The position numbers and the translations under genes were made by a program. Positions 1-6,161 of a stretch of DNA of 6,505 nucleotides are shown here, one piece after another (position 1 is the first letter of the stretch; each line of letters begins with the position of its first letter). Source of the DNA: an uncultured Eubacteriales bacterium. GTDB lineage: Bacteria; Bacillota; Clostridia; Oscillospirales; RGIG7773. The stretch is taken from the NCBI GenBank assembly GCA_934541205.1, contig CAKTDK010000105.1:1-6505 (forward strand). Direction: 5' to 3'. The notes under the pieces are model-generated. The model was not told the origin of the DNA. It searched no databases and worked only from the letters and a program-made list of their open reading frames with translations.

Positions 1-1
1 G

Positions 2-52
2 GAAGAGCTGCTCCCCTGGTCACCGGCGTTGCCGGAAAATATTCGAAAATAA
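2..52 (+). CDS. tnpC: IS66-family transposase (TnpC), C-terminal tail only
   Basis: The frame from position 2 reads EELLPWSPALPENIRK and then TAA at 50-52. An acidic/leucine stretch followed by LLPW and a short LPxxxRK tail is how IS66 TnpC transposases of Firmicutes commonly end (the IS66 C-terminal element). TnpC is the DDE transposase that, with the accessory proteins TnpA and TnpB, mobilises the element. Only 16 residues are visible because the gene enters from the left edge, so integrity of the rest cannot be judged. It is transcribed toward the polysaccharide operon, which converges on it from the right. The call rests on recognising a short tail, so some doubt remains. Confidence 0.6.
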   Translation, partial: EELLPWSPALPENIRK

Positions 53-62
53 AATTTACAGC

Positions 63-80
63 AGGCCGCAAAAGCGGCTT
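63..80. terminator. Small GC hairpin in the IS66 3' end, possible weak terminator
   Basis: GCCGC (65-69) pairs with GCGGC (74-78) around an AAAA loop, and the stem extends by a G-T wobble and an A-T pair to 63 and 80. It lies 13 bases past the transposase stop codon. Neither side carries a clean run of T: the plus strand continues TTATAGTTGT, and the minus strand continues CTGCTGTAAATTTTATTTT. It could be a weak terminator for the transposase, or for the converging operon, or simply a structured part of the element's end. Confidence 0.25.
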
Positions 81-132
81 ATAGTTGTCAAGGTACTCGC
101 TATGGATCGTTTACAACATTTAAATACTTACG

Positions 133-1125
133 TTATGAATAAATGTATTTTAACATTGCAAACTTCTTCACAATATATATTCCCAAAATTGACCAAACTA
201 TTTTTAGAAAGATTTGAACTAGCCTTCCTAAGATGTGATTAGGAAAGATGGACATAAAAAATGTCCAAGGAACCAGCTCCAATTCCATTAGGTGAAACGA
301 TAATACTATGATAGTGTTTTGACCATAAAAAGATACATATTTAGCAATTTTATATTTTGAAATCTTTCTTGAAAAATAAAGCAACAGATATGTTGTACTA
401 CAAGCTCCTAAAACATTAACAAATACACACGGAAATTCCCCTGTAGAACACGATAAATGACCATACCTAAAGCTGCCCCATAAGCCTAACAATGACATTA
501 TAATCGATATAAAGATAAATCGATTTGGTGTTGAATATTTTATTCCAGATTCTTTAAATTCATCGCCTAAATAAACAAAGAATACTCCAATCAAACCTGA
601 CTGTATAGAAAACGGCAACCACTGAGACGAAGTAAAAATCCCTATCAAAAACAAAAAAAATGTAATAAGAAATTTATAAAATTTGTTATCAATATGTCTA
701 CAAATTTCAAAATATATAATATCAGTCCAAAATAACGCAAGTAAAAACCAAATAGCGCCAACGCAGGGAATTGCATAACCAAATATTTGGTTGTTAATAT
801 TACCACTTCCATATAATATCGCAACGAATCCCTTTTCTATAACATTCAAAACCGATTGAGTATTTATCATAATAGCTATAAGTATTTTTATGGCTAGAAT
901 TAAAACTGCCGTAAATAAATACACTTTTAGTAAAACTGTATGTCTCTTAGTAAAAAGCTTTTGACGAGATTTAAAAAAATAACCACTTACCCAAAAAAAT
1001 AATGGGACATGAAATACATAAGCAATATTTGAAATACTAGTTATCCCCAAATGACCGATAATAATAGACAACATTCCAATTGCTTTAAGAATATCAAATT
1101 CTTCCTTACGTTTTTTTAATTCCAT
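133..1125 (-). CDS. Acyltransferase 3 family membrane O-acetyltransferase (fucose 4-O-acetylase-like)
   Basis: This 330-residue polytopic membrane protein belongs to the acyltransferase-3 family (OafA/NolL-like), whose members transfer acyl groups, usually acetyl, to sugars of surface polysaccharides. N-terminal signatures are visible: FDILKAIGMLSIIIGH at 10-25 with the conserved His25, and FHVPLFFWVSGYFF at 38-51 with His39. GAIWFLLAL (123-131) and YGQNTIIVLSFH (267-278) are further family-like segments. Length is typical (about 330-350) and roughly ten hydrophobic segments span the chain, so it looks complete although the IS66 end lies only 18 bases past its stop. It starts 2 bases after the polymerase stop. 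The only Shine-Dalgarno-like sequence is a weak GAGTGA about 9 bases before the ATG, so translation probably depends on coupling to the upstream gene. Likely role: O-acetylation of the repeat unit or polymer. The acyl group and target sugar cannot be read from sequence. Confidence 0.85.
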   Translation of the reverse strand: MELKKRKEEFDILKAIGMLSIIIGHLGITSISNIAYVFHVPLFFWVSGYFFKSRQKLFTKRHTVLLKVYLFTAVLILAIKILIAIMINTQSVLNVIEKGFVAILYGSGNINNQIFGYAIPCVGAIWFLLALFWTDIIYFEICRHIDNKFYKFLITFFLFLIGIFTSSQWLPFSIQSGLIGVFFVYLGDEFKESGIKYSTPNRFIFISIIMSLLGLWGSFRYGHLSCSTGEFPCVFVNVLGACSTTYLLLYFSRKISKYKIAKYVSFYGQNTIIVLSFHLMELELVPWTFFMSIFPNHILGRLVQIFLKIVWSILGIYIVKKFAMLKYIYS

Positions 1126-1127
1126 AA

Positions 1128-2441
1128 CTAATTTTCACTCGCTTTTATTACAATATGTTTTTTATTTAAAACAATTTTTGGAATTTTAATCTTATAAATT
1201 AAGAACAATAATAGTATCCATACAATAACATATTGAACAAAGTTACTACTCAAATTATAAATATAAAATTCATTCGAGAAAAAACTAAACAAGACATTAG
1301 GAAATTCATATCCGAAAAGTACGAACCAAAACATAGTAGATGGTTTGATAATGGATCGTCTAGTTTTTTCGTATATAGCCTGCATTATACACGCCATGAT
1401 AGGTATCAAAACTATTACTCCAAGATAACCGAAATCATAAATATAATCAAAATATGTAGTGTATACATTTCCTAAATTGAATCCATTAACATAATTAAAT
1501 GCTAAATCTCTCACAGGGAGGGCTACACCTTTCCACGACCAAAAACTATAAAATGTCTGCATACCCCAAATTGTTTCATAATGATTATTATCCGTTTGTA
1601 AAAATAAATCCAAATTTTTTATTTGTGCTCCACAATATTTAGCAATGTAGTCCATTAATGTTGTGTTTGAATTATTCCTTCCGATAAGTTCTCCACCGCT
1701 TTTAAAAATCCAAAGAACGGCAAAAACAATTACAAAATATTTAAGTAATTTCTTGATGGTAATAATTTTTCCGCTTCCATTTTTCTTTTGTAGTACTAAA
1801 ATATATGCACAAATAGTAGCACATATAATATTAATCATTTGTTGTCTTCCACCAGTCAAACTTGCATTTACACCACTCAATATAATAACAATTAAATATA
1901 TAATATCAATTTTTTTTAAAGCTGCAAGTTTGTAGCCTAATAAAAAAGCATAAAAATACCCCAATGCTGTAACTATTGACCTTAAATATCCAAGCAATTT
2001 AGGCATAAGAATTTTGTCCGTAGTAAAGACATTGGCATATCTATAAGTATAAATTATACGCGCCAATGTACTTTCAGAAATATTATATTTCAGAAACTGT
2101 ATTGTCCATATTATCGATATAATACTAATAATTATTAGGCATATCGACTTTATTTTATCTACTTCATATATAGTTTTATAGTCTTCCCTTACAATATGTT
2201 TTGTGCTAATTAAATGGATTAAAGCAGAGAAAAAAATATATAAAGCAGCACCACCTACCAAAACACAAAAAGTATTGATATGTAAGTTTAGATTCCACTT
2301 TAAACTGTATAGAGTAGCTATAGTAGAAGAAAATGTGAAAGATAATACAAATGTAAACGATGGATTAATAATCTCTCTTTCCATTGTTTCATATGTAAAC
2401 CATAACATTAATAATAATATTAGCAGTAAAATTACTATCAT
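1128..2441 (-). CDS. wzy: Oligosaccharide repeat-unit polymerase (Wzy-type)
   Basis: A 437-residue, very hydrophobic protein with about ten to twelve predicted membrane segments. Wzy polymerases join lipid-linked repeat units on the outer face of the cytoplasmic membrane. They are poorly conserved, but several landmarks fit: SLTGGRQQMINI at 194-205 (the TGGR loop common in repeat-unit polymerases), YCGAQIKNLDLFLQ at 269-282 just after a hydrophilic loop with GGELIGR (249-255), and TTYFDYIYDFGYLGVIV at 328-344, the D-x-G-x-x-G element before a late membrane segment. Position directly between a flippase gene and an acyltransferase gene supports the call. The ATG lies one base after the wzx stop and is preceded by AAGAGG at a 7-base spacing. 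An A8 run on the coding strand (1910-1917) is the longest homopolymer noted in this gene. The linkage formed cannot be predicted. Confidence 0.85.
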   Translation of the reverse strand: MIVILLLILLLMLWFTYETMEREIINPSFTFVLSFTFSSTIATLYSLKWNLNLHINTFCVLVGGAALYIFFSALIHLISTKHIVREDYKTIYEVDKIKSICLIIISIISIIWTIQFLKYNISESTLARIIYTYRYANVFTTDKILMPKLLGYLRSIVTALGYFYAFLLGYKLAALKKIDIIYLIVIILSGVNASLTGGRQQMINIICATICAYILVLQKKNGSGKIITIKKLLKYFVIVFAVLWIFKSGGELIGRNNSNTTLMDYIAKYCGAQIKNLDLFLQTDNNHYETIWGMQTFYSFWSWKGVALPVRDLAFNYVNGFNLGNVYTTYFDYIYDFGYLGVIVLIPIMACIMQAIYEKTRRSIIKPSTMFWFVLFGYEFPNVLFSFFSNEFYIYNLSSNFVQYVIVWILLLFLIYKIKIPKIVLNKKHIVIKASEN

Positions 2442-2442
2442 T

Positions 2443-3912
2443 CTATCGCCTCTTTTTCAGTAGTGTTTCCTTTATATTTTTAGTGAATTCAATTAAAAAT
2501 GTATCTTTTAGAATCAAAATTATTAATAAGTAAATTACACATCCAACAATAATTTGTAATAAAAGTTTAATTATTGCTTCTAATTGAATGCATTCCCCAA
2601 GATATGTGACACAAATACTCATAATAATACCTGCTGTTAAATATCTCCATCCTGCCGTAAACAATCCAACTGGATTATAAAAATCGCAAGCAAGAAATAA
2701 ATACCCACATAGAATTATCATTTCGGCCAACACAGAAGCACATGCTGCCCCTATAGCTCCATATTTTGGAATTACAATATAATTACACAGAGCATTTATT
2801 AACGCTCCTAAAATCAAAACAATATTATTTTTCCCCTGCCTTCCGCTAGGTCCAAGGAAATGTGTATTTAAGCAATTGCTTATGCCTATTACTATAAGCA
2901 GCAAAGAAAATATTCGTAAAAGTGCAACACATTTAAAAAAACCATCACCTAAAAATAATGGGATAAGAACTTTTGCCGTTCCAATAAGTCCTGCAGACAT
3001 TCCAATTGATAAAAACAATATCAACGAAAGAGAGTTTTTTAATTTTTTCCTCATCTCTTCATAATTTCCCTGACCAAATAAATATGTCATTCTGGATCTC
3101 ATTATTGTATTAAGTGATGTTATTATAAGTAATAATATTTGTTCTATCTTATGAGCCTGTTCATAATAACCATTTTCTATAGCATTGCCTGTCAACCATC
3201 CAAGCATTGTCTTATCCAAAATAGTATAAACTGAAGTGGCAATAGTTGGAATAAAAAAGACTAAGGAGCTTCTAAAATGTTCAAACACTCTTAATTCATT
3301 AATTGGAACTTTAACAAGTAATTTTTTTAATGATATTAAGTATGTTAAATTACCTAGAAGTGCTGATGCAGCAATTAATAGTATATATATATTTACATCT
3401 TCACGTGTCTTTACAAAAGTAAAGATCATTATAATCATGAGTACTTTAACAAAAACATCTCTAAAGACAACTTTTGAAAAGTTTTCTATTCCTCTGAAAA
3501 ACCAAGAAACATCAAACACAGAAGCAAACACAAACATGCCGAGAATAATACGGGCTGTTCTATAGGAAGTAGCGTTAAAAGAAATCGTAAGATAAATCAA
3601 AATGCTTACCGAGACTGTAATAACTTTTAAAATGAATAACTCATAAAAAATCTTAGACGTTTTATAAATATCATCTCTCGCTTCTGCAATCTTCATTTGA
3701 CCGCTAATTGATATTCCAAGATTTCCAACAATTACAAAATATTGTGCTATCGAATATGTAAAACTATATATTCCAACGCCTTCTGGTTCAAGAACTCTAG
3801 AAATATAAGGAGTAGTGATTAATGGTGCAATAACAGCAAATACTTCATACACTAAATTATATAAATAATTAATTTTAATACTTTTTGCTGTAATTCTCTT
3901 TATTTGTGACAT
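2443..3912 (-). CDS. wzx: Wzx-type polysaccharide repeat-unit flippase (MOP superfamily)
   Basis: This 489-residue protein has the length and about 12-14 hydrophobic segments expected of Wzx flippases, which move undecaprenyl-linked oligosaccharides across the cytoplasmic membrane. Recognisable parts in order: the N-terminal NYLYNLVYEVFAVIAPLITTPYISRVL (15-41) and EGVGIYSFTYSIAQYF (44-59), typical of the polysaccharide biosynthesis protein domain; DVSWFFRGIENF (133-144); the cytoplasmic-loop motif DKTMLGWLTG (233-242); and PKYGAIGAACASVLAE (382-397) in the C-terminal domain. The tail is basic (KKRR). The start is supported by AAAGGAGAGGGG ending 6 bases before the ATG. The 33-base gap to the upstream gene is the largest in the operon, and I see no convincing promoter in it. 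Export by Wzx together with the adjacent wzy marks the pathway as Wzx/Wzy-dependent rather than ABC-transporter-dependent. Substrate specificity is not readable. Confidence 0.92.
   Translation of the reverse strand: MSQIKRITAKSIKINYLYNLVYEVFAVIAPLITTPYISRVLEPEGVGIYSFTYSIAQYFVIVGNLGISISGQMKIAEARDDIYKTSKIFYELFILKVITVSVSILIYLTISFNATSYRTARIILGMFVFASVFDVSWFFRGIENFSKVVFRDVFVKVLMIIMIFTFVKTREDVNIYILLIAASALLGNLTYLISLKKLLVKVPINELRVFEHFRSSLVFFIPTIATSVYTILDKTMLGWLTGNAIENGYYEQAHKIEQILLLIITSLNTIMRSRMTYLFGQGNYEEMRKKLKNSLSLILFLSIGMSAGLIGTAKVLIPLFLGDGFFKCVALLRIFSLLLIVIGISNCLNTHFLGPSGRQGKNNIVLILGALINALCNYIVIPKYGAIGAACASVLAEMIILCGYLFLACDFYNPVGLFTAGWRYLTAGIIMSICVTYLGECIQLEAIIKLLLQIIVGCVIYLLIILILKDTFLIEFTKNIKETLLKKRR
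2449..2454 (-). promoter_or_regulatory. Ribosome binding site of wzy inside the end of wzx
   Basis: AAGAGG on the minus strand lies 7 bases before the wzy ATG (2439-2441) and falls within the last Lys/Arg codons of wzx, whose TAG is one base from the start. A terminating ribosome would therefore sit on the wzy start, which implies coupled synthesis of flippase and polymerase. Confidence 0.7.
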
Positions 3913-3918
3913 TCACAT

Positions 3919-3930
3919 CCCCTCTCCTTT
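3919..3930 (-). promoter_or_regulatory. Strong ribosome binding site of wzx
   Basis: AAAGGAGAGGGG on the minus strand places GAGGGG 6 bases before the wzx ATG. It contains two overlapping Shine-Dalgarno-like cores and is the strongest site in the window. It sits in the 33-base intergenic gap, so wzx can be translated independently of the upstream gene. An ATG just inside the spacer is followed at once by TGA and is not a start. Confidence 0.75.
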
Positions 3931-3945
3931 ATTTTCATTCCTCAA

Positions 3946-5124
3946 TTACCATTTCTGTATTTCTGCTAAATAACTCTTATAACTTGGGGTATAATAATTA
4001 AGGTTGGTCATATTCGTTTTGCTTAATTCGATCAATTTTTGGTAAACAATCCCACACTTCTCGTTACAGAACATTCTTTCTAAAACTTTATTCTGACCTT
4101 CTCGAATAATTGGAATTACATGCGCTGCCTCATAAGCAAATAATCTATGTGGAACATTTATTTTATCAAATTCCGAAACTGATGAATTCTCCATAATATT
4201 ATGCATTAATCCAAAATCATATTTACTAAGAATTTCACATGATTTAACCCATTCTTCTGCAGATGAGTCCCTATTCATATTTAATACATCCTCCATAAAA
4301 AATTCATTTGGATATTTCTCTTTTAATTTTTCATACTCATTTTGACCATTGTAATTGTTATACCTAGCACAATGAAGATGCACGATCAACCCTGCATTTA
4401 TTAACTCTTTAATTGTCTCTATGTAATAATATCTACCTTGATCTCTATCTCTATTTGGAGCAGAATCAACTCTATATGATAAAATAACAATATGTCTTTT
4501 TTCAGTATATGATGATAATTTCTTTTCGAATTTTATTTGATTCAAAATATGACTTGATAATGCATTTTCATCTAACCCATATTTGATGTTCTTATTTAAA
4601 AACAATTTATCACCATATTTCTTTTCTAGAAATTCTCTCAGTTCTTCTGCATAAAATACGTATTTGTTAATACTTTTAAGAGTCTGATATTCCAAAAAGT
4701 TAAAGCCTACTCTCGTTTCTTTATATGCTCTAACTATTTGGCATTTAATAACCGGCTTAGCAATTAAAAATGTCAAATCAGATCTATCATAATCTCCATA
4801 ACTACACAATGCGAAATCAGGAAATGAATTTTTAATTTTCATTAACCAAGAGATATTAAACAATCTTAAAAGCAATATTATCAACCAATTTAAAAACGTA
4901 AGAAATTTTATGTTTCTAGTTTTCAGGATAATACCAGTTAAAAAATGATTTAGCAAATTCTTTTTTAATTCAATAATGTGTATACGGTCATCTACATTTT
5001 CCCAACTATCTTCTCTATATATACATGCACAATATATTTCATCAAAGGCATCTAGTGCATCAATCCACCTACACTCGCCCAAGTGCTTCCTTCCTCCAAC
5101 TTTTAATAATATCTTTTTTTGCAT
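3946..5124 (-). CDS. Probable glycosyltransferase of GT-B type, family not recognised
   Basis: A 392-residue protein, mostly soluble, with a hydrophobic patch at about 74-95 (LTFLNWLIILLLRLF) that could be a membrane-association helix. I do not recognise a named family. The layout resembles a GT-B enzyme: an N-terminal half ending in VRAYKETRVGFNFLEYQTL (131-149) and VFYAEELREFLEKKYG (156-171), then a second half opening with a beta strand, RHIVILSYR (210-218). That half carries YDFGLMHN (302-309) and NVPHRLFAYEAAHVIPII (323-340), where GT4-like enzymes have a donor-binding segment of the form N-x-P-x-K-x-x-x-Y-x-x-x-x-x-x-P-V-I. The usual E-x7-E motif is not obvious. ATG is preceded by AGAGG at a 7-base spacing that overlaps the stop of the upstream gene. 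Placement between a glycosyltransferase and wzx suggests it adds one sugar of the repeat unit. That role is inference; a modifying enzyme is possible. Confidence 0.6.
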   Translation of the reverse strand: MQKKILLKVGGRKHLGECRWIDALDAFDEIYCACIYREDSWENVDDRIHIIELKKNLLNHFLTGIILKTRNIKFLTFLNWLIILLLRLFNISWLMKIKNSFPDFALCSYGDYDRSDLTFLIAKPVIKCQIVRAYKETRVGFNFLEYQTLKSINKYVFYAEELREFLEKKYGDKLFLNKNIKYGLDENALSSHILNQIKFEKKLSSYTEKRHIVILSYRVDSAPNRDRDQGRYYYIETIKELINAGLIVHLHCARYNNYNGQNEYEKLKEKYPNEFFMEDVLNMNRDSSAEEWVKSCEILSKYDFGLMHNIMENSSVSEFDKINVPHRLFAYEAAHVIPIIREGQNKVLERMFCNEKCGIVYQKLIELSKTNMTNLNYYTPSYKSYLAEIQKW

Positions 5125-5131
5125 ACTTTTA

Positions 5132-5136
5132 CCTCT
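5132..5136 (-). promoter_or_regulatory. Ribosome binding site overlapping the upstream stop codon
   Basis: AGAGG on the minus strand starts inside the TAG of the galactofuranosyltransferase-like gene (5135-5137) and stands 7 bases before the ATG at 5122-5124. It fixes the start of the downstream gene and suggests translational coupling. Confidence 0.65.
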
Positions 5137-6160
5137 ATAATTGTTCTATTGCTTTTTTCAAATGCTTCCCATGAATTATTTCTTCACGATAGTCTAGTAC
5201 ACAATTCTTGATATTTTCATATTCACAGTCACTCATCTTTGAAAGAAGAGAATCCACTTCACCTAATGAATGTACCACAATTCCAAGATTATATTTCTTT
5301 ACATACTCAGCAAGAGCTGATCCACTCCAAACAATAAGTGGTAAGCCTGCGGCAATATACAAAGAAAATTTATGCGGATTATTATACGCCAAATATCTTC
5401 CAAATGTACCACTACAAGTTGTGCAAGAGTCACCATCCCATACAAGTCCGAATCCACCGTCTAAATGAGTGATTAACTCTTCTGGTGCAAATTTTCCTTT
5501 ATAACAGATTCTTTCGTTTTTCTCTCCAGAATAATCCAAACCATATAAATTAAGTGAACAATTTCTAATTGATTCCGATATTTTATAAAGATAACCGCAC
5601 TTATTTTTTGATAGATTTCCTGCAATAACTATTGTATTTTTTTTTGTACAGCTTGCATTTACTGGACTTCCATTATACAAATAATCAAAAGGTCCCAATA
5701 CAATCTGTTTCATACCTCCACCACATTCACAAATTGCAGTCTTCATCTTATCATTATGGCTAATTACAAAATCTATTTTATTTAATTGCTTTACTTCAAT
5801 TTTCAAATTTTCACGGCTGGTGCTATCGGTGCGCAGACCGATAGAATCATGGATTAACAACGCTATTTTATATTTCTTTAAAATTCTCCCATACCTTAAA
5901 ACCAAAAACAAGACTTTGTTAACAACGATTGGATAATAAGGATATTGGATAAAAACTATATCATTCTTTTTTGCCTTTATGATTGCTTCTAAGCAGCCCC
6001 TAATCATCTGAAAAAAAACGACTATTTTTCTACTTTTACTTTTATAAAGCGGAATGTGTTTATATCCACAATCTATTAAAATTTTTACCATATCCGTCCT
6101 AGCTTTGTTCCCTGCCGTAAATTCTCTTTTCTCAGCATATTCACATAGAACAACATTCAT
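5135..6160 (-). CDS. Galactofuranosyltransferase-like glycosyltransferase (WbbI/Gtf3-type)
   Basis: With the start chosen here the protein has 341 residues, close to the usual 330-340. It matches the family of E. coli WbbI (beta-1,6-galactofuranosyltransferase) and streptococcal Gtf3-like enzymes. Family blocks in order: TAGNKARTD (15-23); FIQYPYYP (70-77); ALLIHD (100-105); DFVISHNDKM (130-139); VIAGNLSKNKCGYLY (178-192); FGLVWDGDS (237-245); and TCSGTFGRYLAYNNPHK (248-264), followed by SLYIAAGLPLIVW, the nucleotide-binding half of a GT-B fold. Likely activity: cytoplasmic transfer of galactofuranose from UDP-Galf to the growing lipid-linked repeat unit. Relatives using glucose are known, so the donor is not certain. 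The ATG at 6158-6160 is preferred over a GTG at 6170-6172 because GAGGAA fits the ATG. Two local oddities are a GC-rich hairpin (5823-5844) and an A9 tract on the coding strand (5637-5645). Confidence 0.85.
   Translation of the reverse strand: MNVVLCEYAEKREFTAGNKARTDMVKILIDCGYKHIPLYKSKSRKIVVFFQMIRGCLEAIIKAKKNDIVFIQYPYYPIVVNKVLFLVLRYGRILKKYKIALLIHDSIGLRTDSTSRENLKIEVKQLNKIDFVISHNDKMKTAICECGGGMKQIVLGPFDYLYNGSPVNASCTKKNTIVIAGNLSKNKCGYLYKISESIRNCSLNLYGLDYSGEKNERICYKGKFAPEELITHLDGGFGLVWDGDSCTTCSGTFGRYLAYNNPHKFSLYIAAGLPLIVWSGSALAEYVKKYNLGIVVHSLGEVDSLLSKMSDCEYENIKNCVLDYREEIIHGKHLKKAIEQL
5823..5844. repeat. Perfect 8-bp inverted repeat inside the galactofuranosyltransferase gene
   Basis: CTATCGGT (5823-5830) and ACCGATAG (5837-5844) are exact inverted copies around a 6-base loop, GCGCAG. 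The surrounding tract 5812-5844 is 21 G/C of 33 bases, about 64 percent, inside a gene that is otherwise strongly AT-rich. It encodes the variable loop just after the LIHD motif. It would form a stable mRNA hairpin, but it has no T-run and lies inside an intact coding frame, so I do not call it a terminator. No function is known to me. Confidence 0.6.
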
Positions 6161-6161
6161 A

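Larger units (their letters stand above)
1..114 (+). mobile_element. Right end of an IS66-family insertion sequence (partial)
   Basis: This stretch is visibly richer in GC than the rest of the window. It begins with the last codons of an IS66-type transposase on the plus strand (2-52), followed by about 60 non-coding bases. IS66 elements characteristically end in ...TTAC, the complement of the GTAA that starts their terminal inverted repeat. The tract ends in GTTTAC at 109-114, and read on the minus strand it begins GTAAACGATCC, which suits such an end. A second TTAC at 128-131 is a less likely boundary. If the end is at 114, the next eight bases, AACATTTA (115-122), should be the target-site duplication, but the other end of the element is outside the window. 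The family assignment rests on the protein tail; the exact boundary is inferred. Confidence 0.6.

Noticed and set aside
23..35. Perfect hairpin CCGGC-GTT-GCCGG near the left edge as a terminator
   Set aside because: It falls inside the transposase tail codons, has only a 5-bp stem and lacks a T-run directly after it on the plus strand.
122..150. Inverted repeat AAATAC/GTATTT around the acyltransferase stop codon as an operon terminator
   Set aside because: Only six AT-rich pairs with a 17-base loop and mismatched interior, and no T-run; this is expected by chance in such AT-rich DNA.
133..200. Acyltransferase truncated by the IS66 insertion
   Set aside because: The protein has normal family length, its last membrane segment is followed by a short polar tail, and its stop lies outside the inferred IS end.
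1233..1475. Plus-strand open frame of about 80 codons opposite the polymerase gene
   Set aside because: It is antisense to wzy, low in complexity, has no domain-like features, and is explained by the AT-rich membrane-protein codons on the other strand.
1663..1935. Plus-strand open frame of about 90 codons opposite the polymerase gene
   Set aside because: Shadow of the wzy reading frame. Its apparent hydrophobicity mirrors the membrane segments coded on the minus strand.
2203..2463. Plus-strand open frame spanning the wzx/wzy junction
   Set aside because: It lies opposite two well-supported genes, including their junction and ribosome binding site, and has no recognisable product.
2876..3565. 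Two plus-strand open frames of 62 and 109 codons opposite wzx
   Set aside because: Both are antisense to a confidently identified flippase gene and show no protein-family features.
5208..5468. Plus-strand open frame of 86 codons opposite the galactofuranosyltransferase
   Set aside because: It overlaps the most conserved part of that gene, so the minus-strand frame is the constrained one.
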